Of a stretch of 64,000 nucleotides of DNA, positions 52,174 through 60,191 are shown in pieces. Positions within the stretch are counted from its first letter, which is position 1. Every line of letters starts with the position of its first letter. The notes under the pieces were generated by a model. It saw nothing but the letters and a program-made list of their open reading frames with translations. It was not told the origin of the DNA and did not search any database. Location: positions 5,704,001 to 5,768,000 of the forward strand of contig NZ_CP140152.1 in the NCBI RefSeq assembly GCF_034479515.1, read 5' to 3'. This DNA comes from Duganella zoogloeoides (lineage in GTDB: Bacteria; Pseudomonadota; Gammaproteobacteria; Burkholderiales; Burkholderiaceae_D). Both the position numbers and the translations under genes were made by a program.

Positions 52174-52383
52174 CTAGCGCTTCTCGTTGAACGCTCGCGG
52201 CGGACGTTCAATCTCTTCAACGTTCACGACGTTGGTAAAAATGACGCTACCTGTTTGCAGAGTGCCATTGTCCAAGCGCCAAACCGTATCGGCACCATCG
52301 TGCGTAGCACCCGCTTGAAATGCGTCGACATGACTACCATCTGCTTTCGAAAAACGGTACTTAAATCCACCGACAAACTGCAT
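52174..52383 (-). CDS. Small hypothetical protein (69 aa)
   Basis: ATG 52383 with CTGGAG upstream. MQFVGGFKYRFSKADGSHVDAFQ, later WRLDNGTLQTGSVIFTNVVNVEEIERP: likely beta-rich. It lies 7 bases before the next small ORF on the same strand. Not recognised. Confidence 0.5.
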   Translation of the reverse strand: MQFVGGFKYRFSKADGSHVDAFQAGATHDGADTVWRLDNGTLQTGSVIFTNVVNVEEIERPPRAFNEKR

Positions 52384-52564
52384 GGGATACTCCAGTTCAA
52401 TTTCCAGGACTGGCCCTGTGCCGGTCCTCTCAGCGCACCAGGCCCGTCTTGCGGGCCGTGGGTTGCTACTGCGGGCGAAATTCCCCCTCTACTTAAACCG
52501 AGCATATGGGTTGTCGGCGTACAACTTTCAAGTGCGAAGATGAATAATATGCAATCTTGCCTTG

Positions 52565-53236
52565 TCATAATACATCAGCAAAAGCTTGACGAAACCTTTC
52601 GTTCGAAACCTCAAGATAGGGATCAATATGGTCCAGCTCAGCATGCCCAAGCATGAGTTGAATGGTTTCCAGATCGTGGCCTTGTGCCAAGAGCCTAGAT
52701 GCCATTGAGCGTCGACCAGAATGACTGCTTCCGCCCTTAATTCCCGCGTCCCGATACAGCTTTGTAACGTGACTTTGCAGCGCATCACAGGCCGCGTAAT
52801 CGATTTGCTCGCCAGCGTAGTTGATCCGCCGCTTGCGGTTCATACTGTACTTATAGCCTTTGAAGGTCAGGATTAGCGCACTGTCTGGGCGCAAGCCCCG
52901 ATATCGCTTCGGATCGTCGCTCATGCGCCAGCGCCGCTCGACCCGCAGGGTTAGATAGTCCTCAAGCGCGGCAACAAGATCACGGTTGGTCAGATACACG
53001 CACCGCTGGCGACAACCCTTTGTCACGACGGCCCGAAGCGATACTTCCTGCCGTAGCTTGCCGCTGGCGAACATAAAATCACCAACTTCAACCTGCGCTA
53101 TCTCGGACACACGCATGCCCATGTGGATACCCATCATGAGCACCAGCACGTCACGTTCTGGTGCGCGGCTGGTGGCTCGAGTGGCACGGATTAGATGCCG
53201 GTACTGGCCCGGCTTTAGAACGGTGGCTTGTGCCAT
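52565..53236 (-). CDS. Short tyrosine recombinase (catalytic domain only, 223 aa)
   Basis: AGAGGTG precedes ATG 53236. The body is a stand-alone catalytic domain: [22 protein letters not shown] (Arg I), [13 protein letters not shown] (Lys strand), [19 protein letters not shown] (H-x-x-R), [15 protein letters not shown] (His III and Tyr). The N-terminal core-binding domain of about 100 residues found in Xer- and Int-type enzymes is missing. It sits at the end of the small-gene array, between it and the island integrase, so it may be the enzyme acting on the cassette repeats; that is speculation. Confidence 0.85.
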   Translation of the reverse strand: MAQATVLKPGQYRHLIRATRATSRAPERDVLVLMMGIHMGMRVSEIAQVEVGDFMFASGKLRQEVSLRAVVTKGCRQRCVYLTNRDLVAALEDYLTLRVERRWRMSDDPKRYRGLRPDSALILTFKGYKYSMNRKRRINYAGEQIDYAACDALQSHVTKLYRDAGIKGGSSHSGRRSMASRLLAQGHDLETIQLMLGHAELDHIDPYLEVSNERFRQAFADVL

Positions 53237-53452
53237 TGAACACCTCTGAATAGGTTGAAAACAGGTTTTATTCAGAGTGAGAATCGCGGAGACTCTTTTT
53301 CTAGTAGCACCGCATATTTCCTGCGGTACTTGGAAAAGTCCGTAGCAGCAATTTCAAACAGTCACAGGGATGCGCTGTCAACTCGCTGCTACGTCCACCG
53401 GGGAAGGCTTGGACGGACATGCACAACGCTGCAAACGCTACCCACTGCCCGG

Positions 53453-54790
53453 CTAAGCGCCCACAACGCGCAGCAATGCCGGCAAAGATACAGGCTCCAC
53501 ACACGCCTGCTCAAGAATCCAAACTTCAATCTTCGCGTGCCAAACACGAAGCAGGTCAAGCGGTCGACGAATGTAATTTTGCTCGCGCACCCCTTGCGGC
53601 GCGTGCCCTTGAATCTGCGCGGCGATACCATTCGGCATCTCGATCCACTCGCTTAATGTGGCAAATGAGCGTCGCAGGCCATGTAGGGTAAGTTGCGGCA
53701 AATTCGCCACGGCGACGGCCTCGTTATGCGCGATTCGCGGCTCTGCGATATGTCCCGATGCGGAAGCGGGACTGGAGAAGACAAAGGCATTCCTGCGCGG
53801 CAGGTTGGCCAGGAGCTGAGCAACGAAAGGAGTCAGCGGGACCATCCGAAAATCCTCGACCTTGTCGGACAGTTTGATACTGCCCCACTGGAAATTCACG
53901 TCTGTCCACTTCAGTGCAGCGAGCTCCTCGCGCCTAGCGCCGGTAAGTAGCAGAACTTGCAAGTAGGCTGCAATGACCGGGTTTCCGATCTTGCGCACTG
54001 CGCTGAACCATGACTCCAGCATCTCGCGCTGGAGAACGTCATGGCGCCGCTTCTCTTTACCCAGGCTCTCGCGCACTCGCGCGCTCTTTGTCGGATTGCT
54101 AGTGACCATGTTCGAATACGTCTTGTGCGAAGCGCACCAGTTCATGAAGGCCTTGAGCAGTCGCCATGCCAGGCGCGCGCTGGACGGACGGATCTTTGCT
54201 TCCTCTCGCGCCCAGGCTTCCACACGCTCGTTTGTCAGGTCGATGAGTCGGAGCGAGGACAAGGACCAGAGCGGACCGGCTTTCGTCAGGGCCGGACTGC
54301 GTTTTCGCGGCTGGCCACCATCCTGAATGATCTTGCGATGCGCGGCAATATGATGTTCTGACCAACCGGCTTCTCGCGTGGCAATTCGATCAGCAATGTA
54401 CTCAGGCCAGACGCCGCCCAGGGTCACGGACTCCAGCAGTTGCTTTTCCTGTTCCGCCACAATGACAGCTTCCTGCAATGCGCGCGCGTCTCGCTCTGCA
54501 GCGAGCGCATCGTCGCGCACCTTTCTTGGATCTTGCCCGTTATCGAGCAGGACCTTCAGTCGCCGTGCTTCGGCCTGGGCCTTGGCAATGTCCCATGTAC
54601 GAGGATCACCGATCGTCAGCCGGATGGTGGCGCCGTCCAGCTTACCCTGAAAAATATAGGACTTTGCGCCCTTCGACGTCACCCGCAAACCGAGGCCTGG
54701 TGAAGTGGTATCCCAAAGGAATGACTGACTTTTTCCCCCCTCACAGGCGAACTCTTCTACCCTACCCGCCGCGAACTTTATTTTTTTCAC
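53453..54790 (-). CDS. Island integrase (P4-type, DUF4102 arm domain)
   Basis: 445 aa from GTG 54790 with GAGG 6 bases upstream; a longer frame to 54877 lacks a site. N-terminal DUF4102 arm-binding domain (GGKSQSFLWDTTSPGLGLRVTSKGAKSYIFQGKLDGATIRLTIGDP), a SAM-like core-binding middle, then the catalytic domain. Key residues: GARREEL (Arg), LTLHGLRRSFATL (H-x-x-R), GHAP (His) and EQNYIRRPLDLLR (Tyr nucleophile). It lies 180 bases from attR, as in tRNA-targeting islands, and would cut in the tRNA-Thr 3' end. Confidence 0.95.
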   Translation of the reverse strand: MKKIKFAAGRVEEFACEGGKSQSFLWDTTSPGLGLRVTSKGAKSYIFQGKLDGATIRLTIGDPRTWDIAKAQAEARRLKVLLDNGQDPRKVRDDALAAERDARALQEAVIVAEQEKQLLESVTLGGVWPEYIADRIATREAGWSEHHIAAHRKIIQDGGQPRKRSPALTKAGPLWSLSSLRLIDLTNERVEAWAREEAKIRPSSARLAWRLLKAFMNWCASHKTYSNMVTSNPTKSARVRESLGKEKRRHDVLQREMLESWFSAVRKIGNPVIAAYLQVLLLTGARREELAALKWTDVNFQWGSIKLSDKVEDFRMVPLTPFVAQLLANLPRRNAFVFSSPASASGHIAEPRIAHNEAVAVANLPQLTLHGLRRSFATLSEWIEMPNGIAAQIQGHAPQGVREQNYIRRPLDLLRVWHAKIEVWILEQACVEPVSLPALLRVVGA

Positions 54791-54810
54791 TATTACCTCA
54801 AGAAGACGTG

Positions 54811-54843
54811 CTGTGTAAGCGCCATGTAACCGCCATGTAACCC
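54811..54843 (+). repeat. Putative right integrase arm sites
   Basis: Three tandem 11-base units, GTGTAAGCGCC, ATGTAACCGCC, ATGTAACCC, just upstream of the integrase start. The left end has two like units at 10835-10856. They could also repress the integrase gene when bound. Confidence 0.6.
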
Positions 54844-54970
54844 AAATGGTAGCATAACGATCAACACCCATCTGCATGAAATAAAAATGAAAACCACGTA
54901 AGCATTTGATTTATAAGAATATAATAGAAAATATCAACGCTCTTCAACAGTCCTGAATACCGACTTGCGA

Positions 54971-55018
54971 TGATTTGTAATCATCAGGTGGCCAGTTCGA
55001 AACCGGCAGTCGGCACCA
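54971..55018 (+). repeat. attR: right copy of 48-bp direct repeat (tRNA-Thr 3' end)
   Basis: Exact copy of 10732-10779. No 5' half of a tRNA precedes it, so it is a duplicated tRNA tail and not a gene. Confidence 0.95.
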
Positions 55019-55034
55019 GAAATTAGCAGTAAAA

Positions 55035-55076
55035 ATAAAGGGTTGCAGGCATAGGCTTGTAACCCTTTATTTTTTG
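55035..55076 (+). terminator. Rho-independent terminator beyond attR
   Basis: A 16-bp stem from 55035 (ATAAAGGGTTGCAGGC, with two G-T pairs) to 55070, followed by TTTTTTG. Probably the original terminator of the tRNA-Thr gene, displaced 44 kb by the island. Confidence 0.85.
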
Positions 55077-55147
55077 CAGACCGGCGGCGCGCGACACTAT
55101 GGCGGTCCTCGCTTCGGCGCCTGACATCGAATAGATGCCAGCCCGCG

Positions 55148-55968
55148 TTATGCTGGTTGCAGCTCGGATTGCGTGTTGAATACCATCAAATGCTGATGGA
55201 TGCGATCCCAAGCGCTACGCAAATGCTCGAGCTTGAGGATTTTCTTCTTGCGTAGATGCCACGCCTGCACCGCCGCAATGGCGGCCTCGGCCGATTCGGC
55301 TGCGGCGTGATCGTGGCGCATGACCCAGTGCACCAAACTGAGCAGTTCCAGTCCATAGGGGTCTTCGAATCCCTCGATCAGGGCTGAGACCTGATCGACG
55401 TGTGCCGTCAACGCCGGGTCGGCGCCAAGGGCGGCTTCGGCGGCTTCAACGGCACCCTCTGTTAATTCGAGCGGCTGGTTGGGATCGTCGACCCGCGCCG
55501 CTCCCTTGGAGAAAATGAAGGTGGGTAGAGTTTGACATCCACCTCGGGCAGGTCGCGAAACGCATCGGCAATCAACGGCTCGACGTCAGCCCAGTCCAGG
55601 CCGCCATAGCCGCACCCCAGGGGAGGAACTGCGATGGAGCGTATGCCCAGCGCGCGCACCTTGGCAGTCAAGTCATGCAAGCCCTTGGCGATATCCTCGA
55701 TGCGGCTTTTCGACTTCCAGTGTCCCTTGGTGGGGAAGTTGATGATCCAGCGCGGCCCGCCTACCAGGCCACCGAGATCGTAGATATGGACCTGGCCCAA
55801 GTGTACCCCGCGCGCCTTGCAGGCCGCTTTGTAGGCGCGGAACATTGTCGGGTAAGCCTGCTTGAATTGCAGCGCGATACCTTTGCCCATGACGCCTTCC
55901 GTGTTGACGGTGTTGACCAGCGCGTCCACGTCGGCGTCGAGGAGATTTCCAGTTGCGATGTTCAACAT
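55148..55968 (-). pseudogene. darG: Truncated darG-like macro-domain antitoxin
   Basis: From ATG 55968 the macro domain reads MLNIATGNLLDADVDALVNTVNTEGVMGKGIALQFKQ, IINFPTKGHWKSKSRIEDIAKGLHDL and SIAVPPLGCGYGGLDWADVEPLI, matching DarG. After LYPPS the frame runs out, and another frame continues LELTEGAVEAAEAALGADPALTAHVDQVSALIEGFEDPYGLELLSLVHWV, the C-terminal end of DarG. About 130 residues between are missing and the frame is shifted. No DarT toxin gene is seen nearby. The ADP-ribose-hydrolase part may still be made. Confidence 0.8.
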
Positions 55969-56036
55969 GTCAGTAGTACCACCTCTTGAAAATTTGACGG
56001 GCAGGTCCGGTGAATATGGAGCGACAATCGGGCGAG

Positions 56037-56417
56037 TCATTTCAGCCGTTGTGGGGTTTTCACAGCCGATTCCGATAAAGCAGCCCACGACTGAAACTTT
56101 CGGACACTGGCGACAAAGGGTGAGTTCTGGCGTAACGCGTCTGCACGCGTTGATCGTTCTTCCAGCATGGAGGCAGCATCGGCAGGATTTTTGAGAAGGT
56201 CTCGCCAGGCGTCAATGTAATCCCTGCTGCAAAGTGCATCCTGCTCCCACAAGAAAACCTGGTTATACGCCAGAGAGATCACTTCGTTCACGACCGCGGA
56301 GGACGCTGACCGTAATGCATGGGCAATCGGCTGATGCTTGGCAAAGCGACATTCCGCCAGCGCCTGAAAAGCTTCAGGCCCTCTGTGACTACCTGTTTGC
56401 TGTGGATTGCTCAACAT
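56037..56417 (-). CDS. Hypothetical protein (126 aa)
   Basis: MLSNPQQTGSHRGPEAFQALAECRFAKHQPIAHALRSASSAVVNEVISLAYNQVFLWEQDALCSRDYIDAWRDLL. Helical, soluble; not recognised. ATG 56417 has no strong ribosome site. It lies upstream of the darG remnant on the same strand. Confidence 0.5.
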   Translation of the reverse strand: MLSNPQQTGSHRGPEAFQALAECRFAKHQPIAHALRSASSAVVNEVISLAYNQVFLWEQDALCSRDYIDAWRDLLKNPADAASMLEERSTRADALRQNSPFVASVRKFQSWAALSESAVKTPQRLK

Positions 56418-56599
56418 AATAGTATTGGGAACGAAACGTCTGCACGCCGTACTGATGGTGAAGCAATCATAGCACCCACTGCTCAAAAATGATGCACCGG
56501 CCAGGTGACGCAAGCTGGCCGTGCCAGGTGCACAGAGTGATAGTAAAAGTCGTTTTATCCGCCTCTCAGCTATTTTCAGTTTAGCTGTTATTCGGCTAT

Positions 56600-56623
56600 A
56601 TTGACTTTATCTGATTGACGGAT
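56600..56623 (+). promoter_or_regulatory. Remnant hip promoter/operator
   Basis: TTGACT (56600-56605) and a HipB-type dyad TATCTGATTGACGGATA (56607-56623), 3 substitutions from the third island operator (32595-32611). Confidence 0.65.
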
Positions 56624-56648
56624 ATTCGATATCTCATCTGCCCATCTT

Positions 56649-56879
56649 CTGCTCACCGCCGCACAGCTCGGCCAGCTACTCGTATCGGCACGCAAAGGGC
56701 GCAAACTCACCCAGGCTGCGGTAGCTACCCGCATCGGTTTGAGCCAGAATCGCATCTCTTACCTTGAGCGCCATGCCGACGAAATCAGCATCAAGCAGCT
56801 GCTCAGTTGGTGCTCGGCGCTCGGGCTGGAGCTGCACCTGGGAGAGCGCAACATTCCCGGCAGCTCGGCGGAGTGGTAG
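56649..56879 (+). pseudogene. hipB: Degenerate hipB (start codon lost)
   Basis: 76 codons in frame, LLTAAQLGQLLVSARKGRKLTQAAVATRIGLSQNRISYLERHADEISIKQLLSWCSAL, close to the island HipB, ending SSAEW-stop. The island ATG region aligns to a stretch with no ATG, GTG or TTG in frame, so it cannot start normally. Confidence 0.75.
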
Positions 56880-56881
56880 CG

Positions 56882-58218
56882 ATGGGCCGCCGTTCGCACA
56901 GCCAAACACTACACCTGTGGGCCAACGGCGATTACGTCGGCCGGTGGACGGTCAACGCCAACGGGCGCTCCGAACTGGCGTACGACGCCGGCTGGCGCGG
57001 CGCCAAGGTTGGCCGCCCGATCTCCCTGTCGTTACCGTTCAATATGCGCAATGAGCCGCTAAAGGGCGCGAATGTCTCGAACTACTTCGAGGGCCTGCTA
57101 CCGGATAGCGACATCATTCGTCAACGTATCGCGGCCCGGTTCAAGACCGGCTCGCTCAAGCCTTTCGACCTGTTAGCCGCAGTCGGCCGGGATTATGCCG
57201 GGGCTTTGCAGTTGCTGCCTGAGGGCGGAAAACCCCACGGACTTGGGCAAGTCGATGGCGTCGCCGTCGACGAGGAAGCCATCGAGCGGCACCTGCTCGA
57301 AGTGGTGAATCTGGAGCGCCACGGTGCACCGGAAGACTCCGACGACTTCCGGATTTCACTGGCCGCCGCGCAAGAGAAGGACGCATTCCTCTGGTGGCAA
57401 ATGGCTCAAGCCGCGCGGTGCCACGCCGACTATGCACATCTTCAAGCTCCCCATCGGGATAGTCGGCGGAAAGCGGGCAGACTTCTCCACCTCGGTCGAT
57501 AATGAATGGCTGTGCCTGCGCCTGTTCAAGGAATACGGGCTGCATGCAGCGAATGCGGAGATTGCGACGTTTGGCACGCAACGGGGGCTGGTGGTCGAAC
57601 GATTCGACCGCAAGCGTTCGTCCGACGGGAGCCAGCTGTTCCGGCTTGTCCAAGCGGATTTTTGCCAGGCGACGGGAACATCCCCCGCTGTTGAAGTACG
57701 AAAATGACGGTGGGCCGGGGTTGAAACAAATGTTTACTCTTCTGCAGCAATCGCGGGAGAGTGCCGCCGACATGCACACGCTCATGGCATCGCAACTGCT
57801 GTTCTGGATGCTGCGCGCCAGACGGCCACGCCAAAAATTTCAGTATCCAGCTACTCGCCGGGGCGGGCAGGTTCAAATTGACGCCTATGTATGATGTGAT
57901 GTCGGGTATCCCGTTATCGGTACCGGTCCCAACCAGTGGCCAGAGCGCAAACTCAAAATGGCGATGGCACTCTTGGGCAGCAATCGCCATTATCTGGCGC
58001 ACAACATCCAGCGGCGGCACTTCAACAGCACTGCAAAAGAGGTCGGCAACGGCGCAGAGCCGCTGCTGCAGGATTTCATTGCCCGCACGCCCGCAATTGT
58101 AGAGAAGGTCCGCAGCAAGCTTCCTGCGGGGTTTTCCGAAAAGGTTGCAGACAAAATTTTGGGCGGCCTGCTTGCTGTTGCCGGTGAACTTGAAAACGTG
58201 CCGCCGGCCTCACGGTAA
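56882..58218 (+). pseudogene. hipA: Frameshifted hipA, paralogue of the island toxin
   Basis: Starts intact (MGRRSHSQTLHLWANGDYVGRWTVNANG) and ends intact (GFSEKVADKILGGLL) but changes frame four times, near 57400 (deletion of about 5 bases), 57683 (one base added), 57810 and 57915 (one base lost each), by comparison with 32884-34230. The kinase motifs exist only across frames. Dead. Outside the island, on the chromosomal side of attR. Confidence 0.92.
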
Positions 58219-58420
58219 GACTGCCTGCGCAACTGTTGTGGAAAGATTTCATAATTTCTCACCAATATTGTGCGATTGCCATGCTGGATAATGGCGCACA
58301 CAAAATAATGAACCAAAGTGGTGCATTTTGGAATTTATTGTTATTTTAATTGAAATTTACCGTATTTAATTTTCTGGCTTGGTTTTTGCATACCCTTTAA
58401 TTCATAAGGAGGGGATCACC

Positions 58421-59461
58421 ATGGCAAATCCACAAGCAATCGTAGAACTCACGCACGAGGTACGCAAACTGGCCACCAGCAAGATAGGTGACATCAACGA
58501 GATCAATCGCGAAGCCAATTTCCTGGCGCTCAATGCATTGATCGAAGCGGCGCGGGCGGGCGCCTCCGGACGCGGCTTTGCCGTGGTGGCGAACCAGGTC
58601 AGGCATGTGTCGCAACGCATCGGCGAAGTGACCGACGCCCTTAACAAGGAACTGGTCGGTTCGCTCTCGAGCCTGACCGCGCTCGGCGACTTGATGATCG
58701 GCCGCATGCAGTCGCATGAGGGCCAGCGCTGCGCCGACCTGGCGCTCAACATGATCGACATCATCGACCGCAACCTGTACGAGCGCTCGTGCGATGTGCG
58801 CTGGTGGGCCACCGATTCGGCGCTGGTGGCAAGCCTGGACGATGCCAGTGCGCAGGCAAGCGCACATGCTTCGCGGCGCCTGTCGGTAATCCTCGACAGC
58901 TATACGGTGTACAAGGATATCTGGGTGCTCGATGCCGACGGCATGATCATTGCCAACGGTCGCCCCGAGCAGTATCCGGTGGTCGGCCGCAATGTCGCCA
59001 GGGCCCCATGGTTCAGTGACGCACTGAATACGGCCAGCGGCGAGGAGTATGTCGCCCATGACGTGTGCACTACGTCGCTGCTGCAGAACGCCCAGGTGGC
59101 CACCTACGCGACCGCCATCCGCGAGGGCGGCGCAACGCACGGCAAGGTGCTCGGGGCACTGGTGATCTTTTTCGACTGGGCGCCGCAGGCGCTGGCCGTG
59201 GTCCAGGGCGTACGCCTGACCGATGCGGAATGGGCGCGTACGCGCTGCATGATCCTCGATTCCTCGTTCCGCGTGCTGGCCAGTTCCGATGGCAAGGGCG
59301 TCCTTACCGAGATGTTCCCGCTACGCGCCGACCAGCGCCGCGCCGGCTTTTACCAGGATGGCGATATGACGGTCTCGTTCGCCGCCACGCCCGGCTACGA
59401 GACGTACGCGGGACTGGGCTGGTATGGGGTGGTGTGCCAGCTTACGGAGACCCGCAATTAA
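58421..59461 (+). CDS. Soluble chemoreceptor-like protein with C-terminal cache-type domain
   Basis: 346 aa from ATG 58421 after AAGGAGGGGATCACC. N-terminal part of an MCP signalling hairpin (EINREANFLALNALIEAARAGASGRGFAVVANQVRHVSQRIGEVTD, about 27-75), helical LMIGRMQSHEGQRCADLALNMIDIIDRN. Then a cache/PDC-like domain (YKDIWVLDADGMIIANGRPEQYPVVGRNVARAPWFSDAL and later FRVLASSDG). No membrane span. The usual order is sensor first, hairpin last; here it is reversed. Sensing of a cytosolic ligand is inferred. Confidence 0.8.
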   Translation: MANPQAIVELTHEVRKLATSKIGDINEINREANFLALNALIEAARAGASGRGFAVVANQVRHVSQRIGEVTDALNKELVGSLSSLTALGDLMIGRMQSHEGQRCADLALNMIDIIDRNLYERSCDVRWWATDSALVASLDDASAQASAHASRRLSVILDSYTVYKDIWVLDADGMIIANGRPEQYPVVGRNVARAPWFSDALNTASGEEYVAHDVCTTSLLQNAQVATYATAIREGGATHGKVLGALVIFFDWAPQALAVVQGVRLTDAEWARTRCMILDSSFRVLASSDGKGVLTEMFPLRADQRRAGFYQDGDMTVSFAATPGYETYAGLGWYGVVCQLTETRN

Positions 59462-59550
59462 TCCGATCGTGTCGTGACCATTGGATAGTTTTCCTACCGT
59501 CAATTTTTCATATGATGCCCTCGGCAATTGTGCTGATTAATGGATTTCTA

Positions 59551-59690
59551 CATGAAAAACAAACTGGCAATCGCGGCGGTGTAAACATTGATGACCGCTT
59601 GCGACCCTCACTGAAAGGAAATCAACTTTCTCGCTCGATACGAGCGGCTCGACGTTTGTGGTCGGTGGCATCTACACGAAAAATAAATCC
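59551..59690 (+). pseudogene. Small signal-peptide-like remnant
   Basis: MKNKLAIAAV, then TAA, then TLMTACDPH in the same frame, which reads as a lipoprotein signal (LMTAC) broken by a stop. The rest is not protein-like. The 346-base gap 59462-59807 holds only this, a terminator and the BlaI-type operator. Confidence 0.4.
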
Positions 59691-59702
59691 TACTCCCCCA
59701 TG

Positions 59703-59736
59703 AAAACCCGCCCACCACCAGTGCGCGGGTTTTTTA
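59703..59736 (+). terminator. Rho-independent terminator
   Basis: AACCCGC (59705-59711) and GCGGGTT (59725-59731) around a 13-base loop, followed by TTTTT; upstream AAAA makes it usable in both directions. It separates the chemoreceptor gene from the bla-type operon. Confidence 0.75.
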
Positions 59737-59750
59737 AATTCACGCAACGC

Positions 59751-59776
59751 TTGACGCAATGTGACATCTGTCACAT
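59751..59776 (+). promoter_or_regulatory. BlaI-type operator and promoter
   Basis: Dyad ATGTGACA-TC-TGTCACAT (59759-59776) of the TACA/TGTA-type used by BlaI/MecI repressors, here GACA-n2-TGTC. TTGACG at 59751-59756 is a -35 candidate. The blaI-like ATG is at 59808. Confidence 0.7.
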
Positions 59777-59807
59777 CATTGCCATACTCGTCACAAGAAA
59801 GCTTGCC

Positions 59808-60191
59808 ATGTCCATCCCCTCCATCACCGAACTGACCCTGCTCAAAGCCCTGTGGCGCCACCAGCCGCTGAGCGCGCGCGAACTGCATGAGCACGTCGAG
59901 GAAGAGCTGGGCTGGTCTTACTCTTCCACCCGCAAGACGCTCGAACGCATGCTGGAAAAGCGCATGGTCGCGCAGCAAATGAGCCATGGCGTGCAGGTCT
60001 ATGAAGCGGTGCTGGAAAAGGTCGATACGCTGGCCGCGTTCGCCCGCGACTTCGGCAAGCGCGTGATGGAAATCGATACGCCGTTGCCGGTGATGATGTT
60101 CACCGGCAGCAAGCTGGTGGATGAGCAGGAACTCGATCAGCTCGAACAACTGCTGCAACACTGGCCCGATGATGCGGACGGCGCGCCATGA
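59808..60191 (+). CDS. BlaI/MecI/CopY-family repressor
   Basis: 127 aa from ATG 59808. Winged HTH: ITELTLLKALWRHQPLSARELHEHVEEELGWSYSSTRKTLERMLEKRMVAQ (about 4-54), then a dimerisation part. Overlaps the blaR1-like start by 4 bases. In such systems BlaR1 causes cleavage of BlaI when a beta-lactam binds, freeing the operator just upstream. Confidence 0.9.
   Translation: MSIPSITELTLLKALWRHQPLSARELHEHVEEELGWSYSSTRKTLERMLEKRMVAQQMSHGVQVYEAVLEKVDTLAAFARDFGKRVMEIDTPLPVMMFTGSKLVDEQELDQLEQLLQHWPDDADGAP

Larger units (their letters stand above)
10780..55018. mobile_element. Genomic island integrated at tRNA-Thr (about 44.2 kb)
   Basis: Bounded by the 48-bp repeats at 10732-10779 and 54971-55018, with a P4-type integrase next to the right end, an excisionase-like gene near the left, and arm-type repeats at both ends. 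Its cargo (metal efflux, anion transport, an ECF operon, hipBA, CBASS, toxin-like genes, ParM, three tyrosine recombinases, IS elements) is typical accessory content. No conjugation genes are seen, so it is not a self-transmissible element as it stands. Confidence 0.92.

Noticed and set aside
54960..55018. Second tRNA-Thr gene
   Set aside because: Only the 3' 48 bases are present; no D-arm or 5' acceptor strand.
10780..55018. Integrative conjugative element
   Set aside because: No relaxase, coupling protein or type IV secretion genes are visible in the span.
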